DNA of 64,000 bases from Bombella saccharophila (GTDB taxonomy: Bacteria; Pseudomonadota; Alphaproteobacteria; Acetobacterales; Acetobacteraceae), in the NCBI RefSeq assembly GCF_026385475.1, contig NZ_JANIDW010000001.1:558001-622000 (forward strand), in the 5' to 3' direction. The notes under the pieces are model-generated. The model was not told where the DNA came from, made no database searches, and saw only the letters and a list, made by a program, of their open reading frames with translations. Every line of letters starts with the position of its first letter. The first letter of the stretch is position 1. Positions 27,081 through 35,325 of the stretch are shown here, one piece after another. Made by a program: the position numbers and the translations under genes.

Positions 27081-28259
27081 TTAAGTTAAAATTTCTCTCT
27101 CGTAGAGACGATGCCTCTTATGTGGATGAGGAACGAGCGATTCGGCAAGATTCCTCATGCCGACGTCGCTTTCTAAAACCCATCCTAATTCAACCCATTT
27201 ATAGGGTAGATTATGCCCTCGTCGCATAAGTTCTACAATTGCGAGAGAAGGAAGTAGGGACCCTAACATCGTGCCCCGCAGTTTACTCGTCACGCCAAGC
27301 AAAATGACACGCGCAGACCGAAATTTATGTGTGGCTAGGCGATAACCTAAGCGCATCCATCCCAAAGGACTTGGCGCGCCTCCTAGATCACCAGCAATAT
27401 CGTAAAGATTGGGAAGTACCATGGCCATGGCAACAGGTTCGCCCTTTTGGTCGATTTGCACATAATGCTCGGGACGAAGCAGCGGTTTGATCTGCTCAAT
27501 CATGGCCGTCATTTCGTAATCTTGCATCGGCACAAAATTATATTTATGCGACCACGCATCGTTATAGAGTTTCCGTAGAACTTCACCCTGGGTGGTGATT
27601 TCTTTTTTGGAAAGATCACGGGTTGTGATGCTGCTTAAACGGCCTTCGCCAAGCTTCAAATTGCCGGGAACTTTAAACCGCTCTTCTGTATCGTCAGTAA
27701 GCTCGAGTCGGTAACTGAGAAGGTCTTGTGCCTTTTTATATCCAGCTTGACGAATGAGCTCATCTAAACCTTCAGGGTGCCAGGGAATCGCAATCATAGG
27801 GGCAGAACATTGCCCATCTACCATGGTGCCGGTCTCCGCATTTCCACTAAGGGTTACAGGGCCGCGTACCTTGGAAATCTGCCGTTTTCTCAACCATTCT
27901 TCAGCTTTCTGTAGAAGGGCTGAAACGATGGAAAACTCAGGCAATGCGTCTAAAGCACCAAATTGACCAATAACTTCCTGCCAATGTTCGATGGCTTTGA
28001 GATCAACAATTGCGGCGATTCGTCCAACTGGCTTGCCATCACGCCATGCAAGGAAGTATTGAATCTCAGCATGCCGAAAAACAGGAGATTCCTTTGGGCT
28101 AAGCAAATGCCTCTGTTCCATATCTAATGGGGGGACAAAGCCAGCCATCCCTTTATAGATATGGCGCGGAAGTGTGATAAAACGACGTAAATCTCCCCGT
28201 GTTATAACGGGACGAACATCGATCTCAGCAGATTGAGGATTTGACGCTTCACATTGCAT
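27081..28259 (-). CDS. GNAT-like protein of unknown function
   Basis: 392 residues, no signal peptide. The N-terminal half (about 30-150) has a GNAT-like strand pattern, for example YFLAWRDGKPVGRIAAIVD, where the RIAA segment resembles an acetyl-CoA binding strand. A second acyltransferase-like region follows, with LRPEHYVQIDQKGEPVAMAMVLPN. The C-terminus KWVELGWVLESDVGMRN recurs in alphaproteobacterial homologues that databases variously name N-acetyltransferase or, I think wrongly, dATP pyrophosphohydrolase. Substrate unknown. Stands alone between thiL (convergent) and a short-chain dehydrogenase (divergent). Confidence 0.7.
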   Translation of the reverse strand: MQCEASNPQSAEIDVRPVITRGDLRRFITLPRHIYKGMAGFVPPLDMEQRHLLSPKESPVFRHAEIQYFLAWRDGKPVGRIAAIVDLKAIEHWQEVIGQFGALDALPEFSIVSALLQKAEEWLRKRQISKVRGPVTLSGNAETGTMVDGQCSAPMIAIPWHPEGLDELIRQAGYKKAQDLLSYRLELTDDTEERFKVPGNLKLGEGRLSSITTRDLSKKEITTQGEVLRKLYNDAWSHKYNFVPMQDYEMTAMIEQIKPLLRPEHYVQIDQKGEPVAMAMVLPNLYDIAGDLGGAPSPLGWMRLGYRLATHKFRSARVILLGVTSKLRGTMLGSLLPSLAIVELMRRGHNLPYKWVELGWVLESDVGMRNLAESLVPHPHKRHRLYEREILT

Positions 28260-28320
28260 AGCAATGGCTATACGCGTACATGACCTTTCCCGCTAGAGGG
28301 TAAAAAATGAAAGGGCCACC

Positions 28321-29124
28321 ATGTCCAGACCAGAAAACAAGACACTGACAGTACGACATCATATCCTTATTACGGGAGCATCCAGCGGTATTGGGGCAGC
28401 TCTCGCCGCTTATTATGCCCGTTCTGGCGTATGTCTGACATTATGGGGACGCAATGAGGAGCGTCTCGAAAATACGGCGTCCATCGCACGTGCTAAGGGG
28501 GCGAATGTCGAAACGCTTTGCATCGATCTTACTGAGGCCGATGCGGCACTTGCAGCTTTAATCGCAGCTGATGATAAGCGTCCGATTGATATTTTAATTC
28601 TCTCTGCAGGAATGGCCGATATTCGTCCGCATAATGCTCTTGCCGAATCTGCTGAGACCGCACTTAAAATGTCTATGGTTAATTTTGCTACACCTGTTGC
28701 TATGGCGACAGAGATGGCAAATCGCATGGCACAACGGCGGCATGGTCGTATTGCCCTTATGGGGTCAGTTGCATCTTTTCATGATCTTCCTTTGGCAACG
28801 GTTTATAGCGGTTCTAAAGCGGGAATCGGACGTTTCAGCACGGCATTACGTGCGGCAATGGATCCTTATAATGTGCGTATTTGCCTTATCGCACCGGGTT
28901 TTATTGATACACCTATGAGCCAGCGGCTTGATGGGGAGCAGGCTTTCCTTGTCCCTGTTGATAAAGCTGCACGTAAAATTGCACGGAGCATCAATGCTGG
29001 TAAGGCTGTCTTGGTATTCCCATGGGTATTTCAGCTTACGCGCCTTCTGGAAATGCTCCTTCCGCGGCCTATTGCACATAGAATTTTAAGGCGCCTTGAT
29101 GTGATGCAACATCCCGAAGGTTAA
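28321..29124 (+). CDS. Short-chain dehydrogenase/reductase (SDR family)
   Basis: 267-residue NAD(P)-dependent oxidoreductase. The cofactor motif is ILITGASSGIGAALA, followed by ILSAGMADI (the NAG-like motif) and the catalytic serine in MGSVASFHDLP with YSGSKAG giving the YxxxK pair. After the active site, LIAPGFIDTPMS is also typical. The C-terminal 30 residues contain a hydrophobic stretch (VFPWVFQLTRLLEMLLPRPI), as in membrane-associated SDRs acting on lipids, so a lipid-type substrate is possible. Divergent from the GNAT-like gene; glucokinase follows after about 110 bases. Confidence 0.88.
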   Translation: MSRPENKTLTVRHHILITGASSGIGAALAAYYARSGVCLTLWGRNEERLENTASIARAKGANVETLCIDLTEADAALAALIAADDKRPIDILILSAGMADIRPHNALAESAETALKMSMVNFATPVAMATEMANRMAQRRHGRIALMGSVASFHDLPLATVYSGSKAGIGRFSTALRAAMDPYNVRICLIAPGFIDTPMSQRLDGEQAFLVPVDKAARKIARSINAGKAVLVFPWVFQLTRLLEMLLPRPIAHRILRRLDVMQHPEG

Positions 29125-29234
29125 GGGCCTCACAGCGTAGTTATAGGGTGGATGGATCACATACGCTTGCAGCTCTGAAAATAGCGTGGGAAAAGGGGAG
29201 GAATATGCCTCGTTGCGGAGTAAAGGACAAATCC

Positions 29235-30218
29235 ATGAAAGAAATCGTTGCTGTTGATATTGGCGGAACTCACGCCCGTTTTGCTATCGCGCAGATCAAA
29301 GGGGGAAAAGTTGTTTCTCTTGGCGAGGCGACGACTTTGAAATGTGCAGAACATGCTTCATTAGCTTTAGCATGGGAGGCGTTTGAGCGATCCTTGGGTC
29401 GTCCGGCACCGCGTGAGGCAGGCATTGCTGTAGCGTGTCCTATCACAGGTGATATCCTAAAAATGACGAATAACCCTTGGATTATTCGTCCCGCTCAATT
29501 AGGTGCCCGCCTTAAGTTAGATGATTTCATTTTGGTAAATGATTTCGGTGCCATCGGTCATGCTGTAGCGCAGGTAGGGCCGGAATTTATGAATCATCTT
29601 TGTGGACCTAATACAGACCTACCTCATACCGGTACGATTACAATCTTAGGCCCTGGTACTGGGTTAGGTGTGGCGATTCTTCTTCGCAAGGAAGACAAAT
29701 ATCACGTCATTGAGACAGAGGGGGGACATATGGATTTCTCTCCTCTAGATGCTATTGATGACCATATTTTGTGCGCTTTAAGGGCGCGCTTCCGCCGTGT
29801 GTCTGTTGAGAGGATCGTATCTGGTCCAGGACTGACAAATCTTTATGAAGTTATCGCTGAGTTACAGGACCGGCCGATTACAATTAAGGATAACCGTGCG
29901 TTATGGACAACAGCCATGGAGGGAAGCGATAATTTGGCTGCTGCAGCGTTAGAGCGGTTTTTCCTTAGCTTAGGGGCTGTTGCTGGCGATCTAGCTTTAT
30001 CTCATGGCGCACACGCCGTTGTGGTTGCTGGGGGGCTTGGGCAAAGATTAGCGAATATTATGCCTCATTCTGGTTTTGCAGAACGTTTCCTCGCGAAAGG
30101 ACGTTTTGAAACCATGATGAGTGAAATGCCAGTTAAGATTATCACACATCCTCAACCTGGTCTTTATGGGGCTGCTGCTGCTTATGCGAGCAAACTTGCC
30201 TTTGCTGCACATCCTTAA
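29235..30218 (+). CDS. glk: Glucokinase
   Basis: ATP-dependent phosphorylation of glucose. I start at ATG 29235, preceded by AAAGGA, because the product then opens with the phosphate-binding motif IVAVDIGGTHARFAI; the open frame upstream (from 29148) is not conserved-looking. 327 residues. ILVNDFGAIGHAVA contains the catalytic aspartate region, followed by ILGPGTGLGVAIL, the VIETEGGHMDFSP sugar-binding segment and AVVVAGGLGQRL. Followed by a strong terminator. Confidence 0.93.
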   Translation: MKEIVAVDIGGTHARFAIAQIKGGKVVSLGEATTLKCAEHASLALAWEAFERSLGRPAPREAGIAVACPITGDILKMTNNPWIIRPAQLGARLKLDDFILVNDFGAIGHAVAQVGPEFMNHLCGPNTDLPHTGTITILGPGTGLGVAILLRKEDKYHVIETEGGHMDFSPLDAIDDHILCALRARFRRVSVERIVSGPGLTNLYEVIAELQDRPITIKDNRALWTTAMEGSDNLAAAALERFFLSLGAVAGDLALSHGAHAVVVAGGLGQRLANIMPHSGFAERFLAKGRFETMMSEMPVKIITHPQPGLYGAAAAYASKLAFAAHP

Positions 30219-30234
30219 TTAAGGGCGTTGCTAT

Positions 30235-30272
30235 GGGGGGGGCTCCGTGATGAGGAGACTCCCCCTTATTAT
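30235..30272 (+). terminator. Rho-independent terminator after glk
   Basis: A run of eight G plus CTCC pairs with GGAG and CCCCC around a GTGATGA loop, followed by TTATTATT. It lies 17 bases after the glk stop and 18 bases before the acid phosphatase start. Confidence 0.75.
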
Positions 30273-30289
30273 TGAAGGGCGTATTGTAA

Positions 30290-30925
30290 GTGCGATTATC
30301 TCCCTTACTCATGATGCTATTTGCTGCAATGGCTGGCTATGCTGGTTTTATAACAGGGCACCATCACTTACCCCATAAATCGTCTCTTCTTCCACCACCG
30401 CCTGCTTTTGGCTCACCTGAAGCCGAAACTGATAAACAAATTTACATAACAACCCAGCGCTTGGTTGGTTCCCCTCGATGGCAACAAGCTGTCGAAGATG
30501 CAAAACTAAATGATGAGGAAACTGTTCAGGCTTTTGTGAATGTTGAACAACTTCATCTCTCCCCGGTGGAAAAAGAAGCCCTCATACAGCGATTGAGAGC
30601 TGTGCAGGCTATGGCACGTCACGCTATGGGGGGAGAGAAATATATATGGCAACGCCGCCGCCCCTTTATAGATTATGGCGGACAAAGTTGCGTTATTGAT
30701 ATTCAACGCTTTCTTACAAGTTGGTCCTATCCCTCGGGCCATACGGTACGTGCCTACGCGCTAGCTTTGACTTTATCGAAATTATACCCCGAACATCGAT
30801 CTGCCTTCCTAGCAAAAGCCCATCAATTTGCAGAAAGTCGCGTGATTTGTGGGATGCACTGGGCGTCCGATATTAAGGCAGGTGAAGCATTTGCAACTCG
30901 ATTGATGGAGACTGTTGCCCCGTAG
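30290..30925 (+). CDS. Class A non-specific acid phosphatase (PAP2 superfamily), secreted
   Basis: 211 residues, GTG start. N-terminal signal peptide (MRLSPLLMMLFAAMAGYAG). The three PAP2 catalytic motifs are complete: KYIWQRRRP (KX6RP), SYPSGHTV (PSGH) and SRVICGMHWASD (SRX5HX3D). Together with the helical N-terminal domain this is the PhoN-like class A acid phosphatase, which removes phosphate from many organic monophosphates in the periplasm. Just downstream the accessory region starts. Confidence 0.9.
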   Translation: MRLSPLLMMLFAAMAGYAGFITGHHHLPHKSSLLPPPPAFGSPEAETDKQIYITTQRLVGSPRWQQAVEDAKLNDEETVQAFVNVEQLHLSPVEKEALIQRLRAVQAMARHAMGGEKYIWQRRRPFIDYGGQSCVIDIQRFLTSWSYPSGHTVRAYALALTLSKLYPEHRSAFLAKAHQFAESRVICGMHWASDIKAGEAFATRLMETVAP

Positions 30926-31144
30926 CTAGGCGTATGCGTGCACTGGGCATAAAAGCTAGATTTTATTCAGTTTAGAGGCTCCTTTGCAGTGTCATCCTTG
31001 TTATGAGGGACTGCGAATAAAGTTACCCAATGTTGCTATACAATTCGGGGTTTGGTGAGAGGATTGCTTCTTAATAATCCCTTCTCTATTTCAGTGATTC
31101 AGTATAATTATAATGTCAATAATGGATTCATATGGAGCTTAATA

Positions 31145-32677
31145 TTGAGAAAGAGCGTAATTGGTTTATTTATTCTCTCAAGTTTCTTACCCCTAAAAGC
31201 ATATGGATCTCCTAAAGTTAAAAAAGATAATGTGCAGTATAATTCGGGGAGGTCCTATGAAAGCGACCGAGGAATACCGCAGGATTATAAGAAAGTATTT
31301 GAACGGGAGCAAAAAGCAGCGGAGCAAGGAGATGCTAAGGCTCAGTATAATTTGGGAGTTTCTTACGAAAACGGTGAAGGGGTTCCGCAGGATTATAAGA
31401 AAGCCATTGAATGGTACCAGAAAGCAGCGGAGCAAGGAGATGTTAAGGCTCAGTATAATATGGGAATTTCTTACAAAAACGGCGAAGGAGTTCCGCAGGA
31501 TTATAAGAAAGCTGTTGAGTGTTTCCAAAAGGCAGCGGAACAAGGGTTGGCTGAAGCTCAGTATAATTTGGGAATTTCTTACAAAAACGGCGAAGGAGTT
31601 CCGCAGGATTATAAGAAAGCCATTGAATGGTACCAGAAAGCAGCAGAGCAAGGGTTGGCTGACGCTCAGTATAATTTAGGAATTTCTTATGATAACGGCG
31701 AAGGAGTTCCGCAGGATTATAAGAAAGCCATTGAATGGTACCAGAAAGCAGCAGAGCAAGGGTTGGCTGACGCTCAGTATAATTTAGGAATTTCTTACGA
31801 AAACGGCGAAGGAGTTCCGCAAGATTATAAGAAAGCATTTGAATGGTTGCAAAAAGCAGCGAAGCAAGGGTTGGCTGAAGCTCAGTATAATTTGGGGATT
31901 TTTTATAATCACGGCCGAGGCGTGCCACAGAATTATGAGAAAGCTGCTGAGTGGTACCAGAAAGCAGCGGAGCAAGGGTTTGCTCTTGCTCAGTTTAATC
32001 TAGGAGTTGTCTACGATATTGGTCGAGGGGTTCCGCAGGATTATAAGAAAGCCATTGAATGGTACCAGAAAGCAGCGGAGCAAGGAGATGTTAACGCTCA
32101 GTATAATATGGGAATTTCTTACAAAAACGGCGAAGGAGTTCCGCAGAATTATAAGAAAGCTGTTGAGTGGCTCCAAAAGGCAGCGGAACAAGGGTTGGCT
32201 GACGCTCAGTATAATTTAGGGATCCTTTATTATGATGGCCGAGGAGTTCCGCAGGATTATAAGAAAGCTGTTGAGTGTTTCCAAAAGGCAGCAGAGCAAG
32301 GGTTGGCTGACGCTCAGTATAATTTAGGAATTTCTTACGAAAACGGCGAAGGAGTTCCGCAGGATTATAAGAAAGCCATTGAATGGTACCAGAAAGCAGC
32401 AGAGCAAGGGTTGGCTGACGCTCAGTATAATTTAGGAATTTCTTACGAAAACGGCGAAGGAGTTCCGCAGGATTATAAGAAAGCAGCGGAGTGGTATCAA
32501 AAAGCTGCTGACCAAGGGTCTGCCTCAGCTCAGTATAGGTTAGGACTTTTCTATGCTATTGGCCGAGGAGTTCCAAGGGATTATACGAAAGCTATTGGAT
32601 GGTTCCAAAAAGCAGCGGAGCAAGGGTTTGCTCAAGCAAAATCTATACTAAAAGAATTCTCAAAAAGTCAGCCTTAA
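31145..32677 (+). CDS. Secreted Sel1-repeat protein (13 repeats)
   Basis: The long open frame starts at 31052, but I prefer TTG 31145, preceded by GGAG at seven bases, because it gives a signal peptide (LRKSVIGLFILSSFLPLKAYG). The mature part is 13 consecutive 36-residue Sel1-like repeats with consensus AQYNLGISYENGEGVPQDYK then KAIEWYQKAAEQGLAD; the last repeat ends in a short basic tail. Sel1 solenoids bind other proteins. Several units are nearly identical at the DNA level. Secreted Sel1 proteins occur in host-interaction and envelope-stress settings, but no partner is evident here. Confidence 0.85.
   Translation: MRKSVIGLFILSSFLPLKAYGSPKVKKDNVQYNSGRSYESDRGIPQDYKKVFEREQKAAEQGDAKAQYNLGVSYENGEGVPQDYKKAIEWYQKAAEQGDVKAQYNMGISYKNGEGVPQDYKKAVECFQKAAEQGLAEAQYNLGISYKNGEGVPQDYKKAIEWYQKAAEQGLADAQYNLGISYDNGEGVPQDYKKAIEWYQKAAEQGLADAQYNLGISYENGEGVPQDYKKAFEWLQKAAKQGLAEAQYNLGIFYNHGRGVPQNYEKAAEWYQKAAEQGFALAQFNLGVVYDIGRGVPQDYKKAIEWYQKAAEQGDVNAQYNMGISYKNGEGVPQNYKKAVEWLQKAAEQGLADAQYNLGILYYDGRGVPQDYKKAVECFQKAAEQGLADAQYNLGISYENGEGVPQDYKKAIEWYQKAAEQGLADAQYNLGISYENGEGVPQDYKKAAEWYQKAADQGSASAQYRLGLFYAIGRGVPRDYTKAIGWFQKAAEQGFAQAKSILKEFSKSQP
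31290..32650 (+). repeat. Tandem 108-bp repeats encoding Sel1 units
   Basis: Thirteen units of 108 bp inside the Sel1 gene. The block GGCGAAGGAGTTCCGCAGGA followed by TTATAAGAAAGCCATTGAAT recurs almost unchanged in units 3-5, 8 and 10-12. The high DNA identity suggests recent expansion or homogenisation, so unit number may vary between isolates. Confidence 0.85.
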
Positions 32678-32800
32678 ATACATTATATAGGTGCTGCCCC
32701 GTAAGGTGTGGAATTAGCGCATCGGTCATGTCGAGTGTGGGCCCGTTTCTTCATGCCTTTTTGATGTTGTAGCATAATTTCGTTGTAGGGGGGTGAAGAC

Positions 32801-33853
32801 ATGTTACGGTTGGGGGTTGTGATGCGGGGATTTGTTGCGGGTATTTTGGGTTTTGCGGCGTTTGTTTTTGTGCCTGGTTTGGGTGTTTGTGCTGATGGGA
32901 TACCGCCTATAGAGGAGGGGTTGAAGATGGTTGCGGCGCAGCAGCAATATGCGTTGCAACGGATGGGTTTAAGTGCGGCGTTAGCGCGGCAGGCTTTGTG
33001 GGGGGCGAAGTATAAGCCTGAGTCTATGTGCGCGCAGCATGTGAGTTTGCTGTTGAGCGGGTATGATGCGTTGCATCCTGAGTTCCCTGATGATGTGCCT
33101 CCGGATAAGGATAGGCAGGAGCGTATTCGCTTAGCGAATTCTGGGTCATGGCGATTTGTTTACGATATTGAGCAGGTGCATATTTGCAGCAAGGCCTTTT
33201 TGGATAAGACGCCTGCGAAGCCTGTTTATAACCCGGAGGATGATCCTGCGCAGATATTATTAAAGTGGTTTAAGCAGGACCGTCAGGGTGTGATTGATGA
33301 AATGTTACGCATGGGGGTTGAACGAGAGGTTGCGGAGGGTGCGGCTATAGTCGTGACCTCTCAGAAAGGGGGATATAAGAGATGCGTTGATAATATTTAT
33401 AGCTTATGGGCGCATCGTACACCGGGTATAGATGTGGATTCTCAGTTGGTGCGGGAGGTCAATGCGCGTAATCCGGGAACAGCGGAGAATGATTGTGATG
33501 TTGGGGTAATGTATGAGGACCCGAATGCGGAAGACCCTTATGCGCCATCGATTGAGCGGTTGCAGAAGGCTTTTCGGGAGGATCGGAAAGGGACGATTAA
33601 GAAGCTTGTGAAGGTTGGCGTTTTGAGGGGATGGGCGCGCGAGGCGGCAGATTTAGTTCTTTCCCGGATGGGGCGTTATTGGCGTTGTGCGGTTATTGTA
33701 GGGGGGTTGTTGGATAATATGGGGTATGAGTGGGGAGATATTACCCATCATGTAGATGCGATAAATGATGATTCTTATAATATAGGTAGTGGCATGGGGG
33801 ATAGGATTTGCGATGTGGATAATATGAATCATGACCCGCGGGAAGGATGGTAG
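32801..33853 (+). CDS. Unrecognised secreted three-module cysteine-pair protein, copy 1
   Basis: 350 residues, no family recognised. ATG 32801 follows an AGGGGGGTGA ribosome site; a signal peptide ends near GVCADG. The mature protein appears to contain three related modules of about 100 residues. Each starts with a helical stretch of the form xxxDRxGxIxxMxxxGVxxxxAxxAA, followed by a tyrosine and cysteine (PESMCAQH, GYKRC, RYWRC) and ending in a second cysteine (VHICS, NDCDV, RICDV). That predicts one disulfide per module in the periplasm. The coding strand is rich in G and T. Copies 2 and 3 follow in tandem. Confidence 0.8.
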   Translation: MLRLGVVMRGFVAGILGFAAFVFVPGLGVCADGIPPIEEGLKMVAAQQQYALQRMGLSAALARQALWGAKYKPESMCAQHVSLLLSGYDALHPEFPDDVPPDKDRQERIRLANSGSWRFVYDIEQVHICSKAFLDKTPAKPVYNPEDDPAQILLKWFKQDRQGVIDEMLRMGVEREVAEGAAIVVTSQKGGYKRCVDNIYSLWAHRTPGIDVDSQLVREVNARNPGTAENDCDVGVMYEDPNAEDPYAPSIERLQKAFREDRKGTIKKLVKVGVLRGWAREAADLVLSRMGRYWRCAVIVGGLLDNMGYEWGDITHHVDAINDDSYNIGSGMGDRICDVDNMNHDPREGW

Positions 33854-33862
33854 AGCAAGGGG

Positions 33863-34049
33863 TTAGGTTGCTCCGTTGTGAGGTGGTTTTTGGCCGAGGT
33901 TGCTGCGGATGCAATCTATGGTTGTGTGCCATTTGCCTTCCGCTATTTCTGTTGAGACTTCATGTTGGATGGCGATGGGTAGCCATAGGCCATCCCAAGG
34001 GGCTTTGCTGATAAGCTGATGGCTTTGGTTGGTGAGACTGTCCGGTTGA
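33863..34049 (-). pseudogene. Minus-strand coding remnant in first intergenic repeat
   Basis: On the minus strand an open frame reads SLTNQSHQLISKAPWDGLW, LPIAIQHEVSTEIAEGKW and HTTIDCIRSNLGQKPP before a stop. It looks like the C-terminal end of a real protein and is kept in all three intergenic copies. No start and no upstream part exist here. Family not recognised. Confidence 0.4.
33885..34049. repeat. 165-bp intergenic repeat, copy 1
   Basis: Begins GGTTTTTGGCCGAGGTTG and ends CTGTCCGGTTG(A). The same 165 bp follow each of the three tandem genes (copies at 35146 and 36437). Between this copy and the next gene lies a 15-base insert, TTAGAGGTGAGGTTA, that supplies the ribosome site of copy 2. 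Confidence 0.88.
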
Positions 34050-34064
34050 TTAGAGGTGAGGTTA

Positions 34065-35096
34065 ATGCGGGGATTTGTTGCGGGGATTTTGAGTTTTGTG
34101 GCGTTTGTTTTGATGCCGGGTTTGGGTGTTTGTGCTGATGGGATACCGCCTATAGAGGAGGGGTTGAAGATGGTTGCGGCGCAGCAGCAATATGCGTTGC
34201 AGCGGATGGGCTTGAGTGCATCGTTAGCGCGGCAGGCTTTGTGGGGGGCGAAGTATAAGCCTGAGTCTATGTGCGCGCAGCATGTGAGTTTGCTGTTGAG
34301 CGGGTATGATGCGTTGCATCCTGAGTTCCCTGATGATGGGCCGCCGGATAAGGATAGGCGGGAGCGTATTCGCCTAGCGAATTCTGGGTCATGGCGATTT
34401 GTTTACGATATTGAACAGGTGCATATTTGTAGCAAGGCTTTTTTGGATAAAACGCCTGCGAGGCCTGCTTATAACCCGGGGAATGATCCTGTTCAGATTA
34501 TGGCGCGGCGTTTTCAACAAGACCGGCAGGGGACGATTGATGAGATGGTGCAGGCTGGTGTGGAGAAGAATGTTGCGGAGAGTGCGGCTGTGCTTGTCAC
34601 TTCTCAGCGAGGGATGTATGCGGGGTGCGCGGTTGTCGCAGTTGATATGTATCGTCGGATACCCGGTATGCCAATAAGCCGAGAGGATGCTAGGGCAATG
34701 AATATGCGGAATCCTGATACGGCGGAAACGGCTTGTGATATTAACTGGATGTATAGGGACCCGAATGCGGTTGACCCTTATGCGCCATCGATTGAGCGGT
34801 TGCAGAAGGCTTTTCGGGAGGACCGGAAAGGGACGATTAAGAAGCTTGTGAAGGTTGGCGTTAGGCGTGTATGGGCAGAGAATGCAGCGGATTTGGTGTT
34901 GGCGCAGAAGGGACGTTATCGCCGTTGTGCGGTTATTGTAGGAGGGTTGTTGGATAATATGGGGTATGAATGGGGAGATATTACCCATCATGTAGATGCG
35001 ATAAATGAAGGTTATTATAGTATAGGGAGTATCGTTGGTGATGGGGTTTGTGATGTGGATAATGTGAATCATGACCCGCGGGAGGGGCTATGGTAA
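34065..35096 (+). CDS. Unrecognised secreted three-module cysteine-pair protein, copy 2
   Basis: 343 residues from ATG 34065, preceded by AGAGG; a GTG three codons earlier is possible. Signal peptide MRGFVAGILSFVAFVLMPGLG then VCADG. The first module is almost the same as in copies 1 and 3, the second (after NPGNDPVQ) is clearly diverged, and the third is again similar (DNMGYEWGDITHHVDAIN). The six module cysteines are conserved, with an extra MYRRIPGMPI segment shared with copy 3 but not copy 1. Function unknown. Confidence 0.8.
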   Translation: MRGFVAGILSFVAFVLMPGLGVCADGIPPIEEGLKMVAAQQQYALQRMGLSASLARQALWGAKYKPESMCAQHVSLLLSGYDALHPEFPDDGPPDKDRRERIRLANSGSWRFVYDIEQVHICSKAFLDKTPARPAYNPGNDPVQIMARRFQQDRQGTIDEMVQAGVEKNVAESAAVLVTSQRGMYAGCAVVAVDMYRRIPGMPISREDARAMNMRNPDTAETACDINWMYRDPNAVDPYAPSIERLQKAFREDRKGTIKKLVKVGVRRVWAENAADLVLAQKGRYRRCAVIVGGLLDNMGYEWGDITHHVDAINEGYYSIGSIVGDGVCDVDNVNHDPREGLW

Positions 35097-35119
35097 GTCG
35101 GTCAGTTCTATCTATCGGT

Positions 35120-35310
35120 GGGTTAGATTGCTCTAATTCTAGGATGGTTTTTGGCCGAGATTGGTGCGGATGCACTCTATGGTTGTGTGCCATTTGCCTT
35201 CCGCTATTTCTGTTGAGACTTCATGTTGGATGGCGATGGGTAGCCATAGGCCATCCCAAGGGGCTTTGCTGATAAGCTGATGGCTTTGGTTGGTGAGACT
35301 GTCCGGTTGA
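35120..35310 (-). pseudogene. Minus-strand coding remnant in second intergenic repeat
   Basis: Same minus-strand frame as at 33863-34049, ending HTTIECIRTNLGQKPS and a stop. The differences from copy 1 are partly conservative replacements (D to E, S to T) and the frame stays open, while the last residues differ. Family not recognised. Confidence 0.38.
35146..35310. repeat. 165-bp intergenic repeat, copy 2
   Basis: Aligned base for base in length with the copy at 33885-34049 and again followed by TTAGAGGTGAGGTTA and the ATG of the next gene. The distance from one gene start to the next is 1261 bp for copies 2 and 3. Confidence 0.88.
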
Positions 35311-35325
35311 TTAGAGGTGAGGTTA

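Noticed and set aside
30926-31144. Search for the far attachment repeat of the tRNA-Cys island
   Set aside because: No match to the tRNA 3' end (GGTTCGATTCCCGC, CCAGACCTCCA) was seen here or at 32678-32800; nothing else recognisable is in this gap.
31193-32219. Several long open frames on both strands across the Sel1 gene
   Set aside because: They repeat with the 108-bp period and are shadows of the Sel1 repeats in other frames; the plus-strand Sel1 frame has the signal peptide, the ribosome site and the family consensus.
31290-32650. Regular repeats that might be taken for a CRISPR array
   Set aside because: The units are 108 bp without variable spacers and are translated in frame as Sel1 repeats.
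34389-35072. Minus-strand open frame of 227 codons opposite copy 2 of the secreted-protein array
   Set aside because: It is rich in I, H, N, P and R, the mirror of the G/T-rich codons of the plus gene, and has no start signal or recognisable motif.
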